A stretch of DNA of 21,772 nt from a virus. Positions 19,896-21,772 of this stretch are shown piece after piece. Positions within the stretch are counted from its first letter, which is position 1. Each line of letters opens with the position of its first letter. The DNA is taken from the IMG/VR virus record IMGVR_UViG_3300042549_001209, positions 1 through 21,772 of that record. The stretch is one strand, 5' to 3'. The position numbers and the translations under genes are program-made. The notes under the pieces are model-generated. The model made no database searches and was not told where the DNA came from. It was given only the letters and a program-made list of their open reading frames with translations.

Positions 19896-20207
19896 CTACC
19901 CGTAAATAACGATCACTGATGCAGCAGTCCCAATTTCTACATATACGCCATCCTGAGCCAATATTCCTTCTCCGGGAATAAGCAAGAAGAATGCACCTTG
20001 ATTTGCTGCGGCTGGGACAGGAAGGAGAATAAGCGAAGGATCGGAATTGCTTGTGCCATTATAGAAAGAAATGGTTCCAGCGGTAGCTCCAGAGGTTCCG
20101 TAAATAGCTTTGATGCGAATCCGTCCAAGACTCTCTGCTGCTTGGTTTTCTAGTTGCCCATCTCCCGTCAAAGGGAGTGAGGCTAATACATCATACTGCA
20201 TACCCAT
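19896..20207 (-). CDS. Small beta-rich head-region protein
   Basis: A 103-residue protein from the ATG at 20207, which has AGGAG seven bases upstream; an earlier TTG would add two residues but would sit too close to that site. Sequence parts: MGMQYDVLASLPLTGDGQLE, RIRIKAIYGTSGATAGTISF, PSLILLPVPAAANQGAFFLL, then GILAQDGVYVEIGTAASVIV. It is all short strands and Gly turns, without Cys or membrane segments. Its place a few genes after the capsid gene suggests a head decoration or closure protein. I recall similar small proteins in this place in other phages but know no function. Confidence 0.72.
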   Translation of the reverse strand: MGMQYDVLASLPLTGDGQLENQAAESLGRIRIKAIYGTSGATAGTISFYNGTSNSDPSLILLPVPAAANQGAFFLLIPGEGILAQDGVYVEIGTAASVIVIYG

Positions 20208-20230
20208 GATCAATCTCCTGTAGGGTGAGA

Positions 20231-20383
20231 CTACGCCGGTTTAGATGCCTCAAGTCTGCTAATCTTTGCTATTAACTCAGCATTTTCTTTAGCAAGTTTG
20301 GCGGCATGTCCCATTGCATAGTCTCTTTGGGCTTCCAGAAGCGCCACAATCGTAGCGACTTCTGGATCTTCATGAGTCAGCAT
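20231..20383 (-). CDS. Small coiled-coil protein of 50 residues
   Basis: Too short for a usual ORF cut-off. Sequence parts: MLTHEDPEVATIVALLEAQR, DYAMGHAAKLAKENAELIAK, ISRLEASKPA. The middle is one long helix with heptad-like leucines and isoleucines (AKLAKENAELIAKISRLEA). It starts on TAATG with the head protein upstream, and the next gene has its own AGGAG. Function unknown; it could be a small oligomer associated with the head protein. Confidence 0.7.
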   Translation of the reverse strand: MLTHEDPEVATIVALLEAQRDYAMGHAAKLAKENAELIAKISRLEASKPA

Positions 20384-21069
20384 TAGACAGTAACAGCTTG
20401 CCAGTTGCCAGAAGCATCAGATACAAACAATAGTCCATCAGTAGAATCAATACCTAACGAACCTTTGCCTACACCAGAAGCAGCGCCATCAACAAAATTA
20501 CCTACCTTGATGACAACAGGAGCGGCGGCAGCATCATTAGCTAGGCGAATCTCAGCCGTTTTGTAGGCTTTGATAGAACCGCCACCGCCAACTGGATCTT
20601 GCATCTTCAGGTCCAGACCGTATGTAAAGCCGGAACCTGCCGTGCTGTTGGTCATTGCAATACCGAAACCTGCACGGGCAGAAGACTCTCCACCATCGCC
20701 ATCAATGAAAGCCATAACTGCAGCATCAGCGGTATCGGTAGAATCGCCAACAACACCCAGTACGCCAACTTTAGGGTATGTAGAAGCGTTTGTACCAGAC
20801 ATCAGGTAACGACCCATTACGCCAATATAGTAGGTGCTTGTCGTTGATTGATTGGTGGTTGAGTAAACCTGACCCTTAACGCCTTGAGCGCTAGAAGGCT
20901 CAAGTACTGTAGAGCTACCAAAGGCGGCTGTAGGATTGATCGTTGCAGTCAGAGCGGCTGAAGCAGTTCCTGTGGCTGTAGAGGAAACTGTCTCGTAAGG
21001 AGTTTCGCTTGCGCCAACAAAAAAGCCATTCTGAGAAAATACGGGACCGGTAAAATGTGTTGCTGCCAT
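20383..21069 (-). CDS. Head-associated beta-rich protein, possible decoration or head fibre
   Basis: A 228-residue protein, MAATHFTGPVFSQNGFFVGA at the start, then long Thr/Ser/Ala/Gly-rich beta sequence (GVLGVVGDSTDTADAAVMAF, ARAGFGIAMTNSTAGSGFTY) and an end LGIDSTDGLLFVSDASGNWQ. I chose the ATG at 21069, which has AGGAG eight bases before it, rather than a TTG 20 codons earlier that lies in the leader and would start with an atypical MADVIETVWAC. It is the first gene after the capsid terminator and promoter. Proteins of this type often follow the capsid gene. A capsid decoration or fibre role is inferred. Confidence 0.72.
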   Translation of the reverse strand: MAATHFTGPVFSQNGFFVGASETPYETVSSTATGTASAALTATINPTAAFGSSTVLEPSSAQGVKGQVYSTTNQSTTSTYYIGVMGRYLMSGTNASTYPKVGVLGVVGDSTDTADAAVMAFIDGDGGESSARAGFGIAMTNSTAGSGFTYGLDLKMQDPVGGGGSIKAYKTAEIRLANDAAAAPVVIKVGNFVDGAASGVGKGSLGIDSTDGLLFVSDASGNWQAVTV

Positions 21070-21165
21070 GATTATGGCTCCTATTTGTGTTATAGCACAT
21101 GCCCATACAGTCTCTATAACGTCTGCCAAGCCAGTCTGTATGAGTCGGGGTTCTTGGTTATTATC
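21070..21165 (-). other. Leader (5' untranslated region) of the head-protein gene
   Basis: About 96 bases between the promoter-like element and the ATG. It contains a perfect 7-base inverted repeat (CTGTATG at 21136-21142 with CATACAG at 21104-21110) separated by 25 bases, a near copy of the palindrome at 17190-17204, and AGGAG at the end. No open frame of note apart from a TTG extension that I rejected. Confidence 0.5.
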
Positions 21166-21194
21166 TTTTTATCACCTTATATAAACAGTGTCAA
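21166..21194 (-). promoter_or_regulatory. Sigma-70-like promoter after the capsid gene
   Basis: A perfect -35 hexamer TTGACA lies at 21194-21189. After a 17-base spacer comes TAAAAA at 21171-21166, a 4-of-6 match to TATAAT. It begins directly after the T-tract of the terminator and precedes the leader of the head-protein gene. The spacing is ideal, but the -10 is weak, so function is a prediction. Confidence 0.5.
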
Positions 21195-21226
21195 GGAACA
21201 AAAAGAAAGGGGGACCGAAGTCCCCC
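21195..21226 (-). terminator. Rho-independent terminator with UUCG tetraloop after the capsid gene
   Basis: On the minus strand a 7-base stem GGGGGAC / GTCCCCC (21226-21220 with 21215-21209) closes a TTCG loop, followed by TTTCTTTTTG. C(UUCG)G is an extra-stable RNA loop. The T-tract is only on the minus-strand side, so it works for the leftward transcript. It lies 20 bases after the capsid stop codon. Confidence 0.9.
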
Positions 21227-21245
21227 AAACTAGCACAAATACTAC

Positions 21246-21772
21246 TTATGCCTGACCTTCGGAACCAAACATTCCGAGAGGATCTGACCAGCCAAAGCTA
21301 TAACGCTCACGGCTCTTGTAGCGGACGTTGCCCGTATCAAAGTCTCCGTCCATCGACTGAGCTAATGGTGAACGCACAAAGTGCTTCAGACCGTTAGGTA
21401 CGTCTGTGGTCAGGAACCATGCATCGGTGTCGGTCAAGAAGTGATTGACACAATATCCACCGGGGATCGAACCGTTGTTCTTCAATGCATTGATGTCATT
21501 GTCAGCAGTTGCGGTACGCAGTTCTGTTTCCAGAATACGGGTTGCAACGAACATCAGTGAAGGAGGAACAACCAACTTGCGAGGTTTAGCGGCGATCAGC
21601 AAACCACGTTCGTCAGTCCAAGCAGCGATCTGAATAACAGCCGCCTCCAAGGACGTTTCGTTCAAGTCAGCAGGGGTAGATGGAATGTTGCTGTTTGTGC
21701 CGCCACCGGTTAATGGGTGTGCGTTACTGAACAATGCAACATTGTCACCACCGGGGTAAGAACCTGAAAATC
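21246..21772 (-). CDS. Major capsid protein, C-terminal part (5' end outside window)
   Basis: The frame is open to the window edge, so only about 175 C-terminal residues are seen. The apparent TTG start at 21734 is internal; the frame upstream reads FSGSYPGGDNVALFSNAHPL. The string (V)ALFSxAHPLTGGGTxSN, then AWTDERGLLIAAKPRKLVVP, RILETELRTATADNDINALK and DTDAWFLTTDVPNGLKHFVR is the pattern of a widespread HK97-fold major capsid group (related to Mu gpT-type head subunits). It forms the head shell. The gene ends 20 bases before a strong terminator, as expected for a very highly expressed unit. Portal and scaffold genes should lie further right. Confidence 0.92.
   Translation of the reverse strand, partial: FSGSYPGGDNVALFSNAHPLTGGGTNSNIPSTPADLNETSLEAAVIQIAAWTDERGLLIAAKPRKLVVPPSLMFVATRILETELRTATADNDINALKNNGSIPGGYCVNHFLTDTDAWFLTTDVPNGLKHFVRSPLAQSMDGDFDTGNVRYKSRERYSFGWSDPLGMFGSEGQA

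Noticed and set aside
21067-21129. TTG start at 21129 for the head-associated protein
   Set aside because: The ATG at 21069 has AGGAG at the right distance; the extra 20 residues are read from the leader and look unlike a protein start.

Overview
The window is a late-gene (virion and lysis) segment of a tailed bacteriophage genome. Every credible gene lies on the minus strand, so the biological order runs from high to low coordinates. Genes are packed with almost no gaps and no bacterial genes are seen. The only stretch above 100 bases without a gene is 21070-21245. The host is inferred to be Gram-negative, because the lysis cassette carries an inner-membrane spanin with a lipoprotein outer-membrane spanin nested inside it. 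The short-tailed (podovirus-like) type is inferred from adaptor-like and P22 gp10-like proteins and from the absence of tape-measure, tail-tube or sheath genes here. No integrase, repressor, replication gene or tRNA was seen.

Right part (about 21.8 to 19.7 kb): the C-terminal part of the major capsid protein, then a UUCG-loop terminator followed directly by a promoter-like sequence. After these come a head-associated protein, a 50-residue helical protein, a small beta-rich protein and a one-TM coiled-coil protein.

Centre-right (19.7 to 15.0 kb): an island of about twelve small, mostly very basic or disordered proteins, several below the usual ORF size cut-off. At least four share a C-terminal peptide of the form SKRADGIAxKGKTRGRxV although the rest of each protein is unrelated. 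Two neck or adaptor-like proteins (15.8-16.5 and 14.3-15.0 kb) and a zinc-ribbon protein are embedded in or flank this island.

Centre (14.3 to 6.6 kb): two beta-rich virion proteins, a 59-residue protein, a 720-residue protein built from 33 indel-free copies of a 20-residue repeat, and a receptor-binding cassette. That cassette is long fibre, fibre chaperone, second fibre; the two fibres share a tip module that is about 92% identical at DNA level.

Left part (6.6 to 0 kb): a Cys-containing small protein, a lysis cassette (one-TM protein, two-TM holin-like protein, Rz-like spanin with nested Rz1, M15 peptidase endolysin), a large gp10-like tail hub, a protein with a pentapeptide-repeat stalk, a cupin-like protein and an Ala/Gly-rich virion-type protein.

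Genes are chained mainly by TAATG stop/start overlaps (13 cases), so translation is probably coupled along the transcript. Strongest candidates for something undescribed are the shared C-terminal peptide in the basic-protein island, the exact 20-residue repeat protein, and the in-phase recurrence of the 8-mer GTTTAAAC. Product names rest on remembered family signatures, with no database search behind them.
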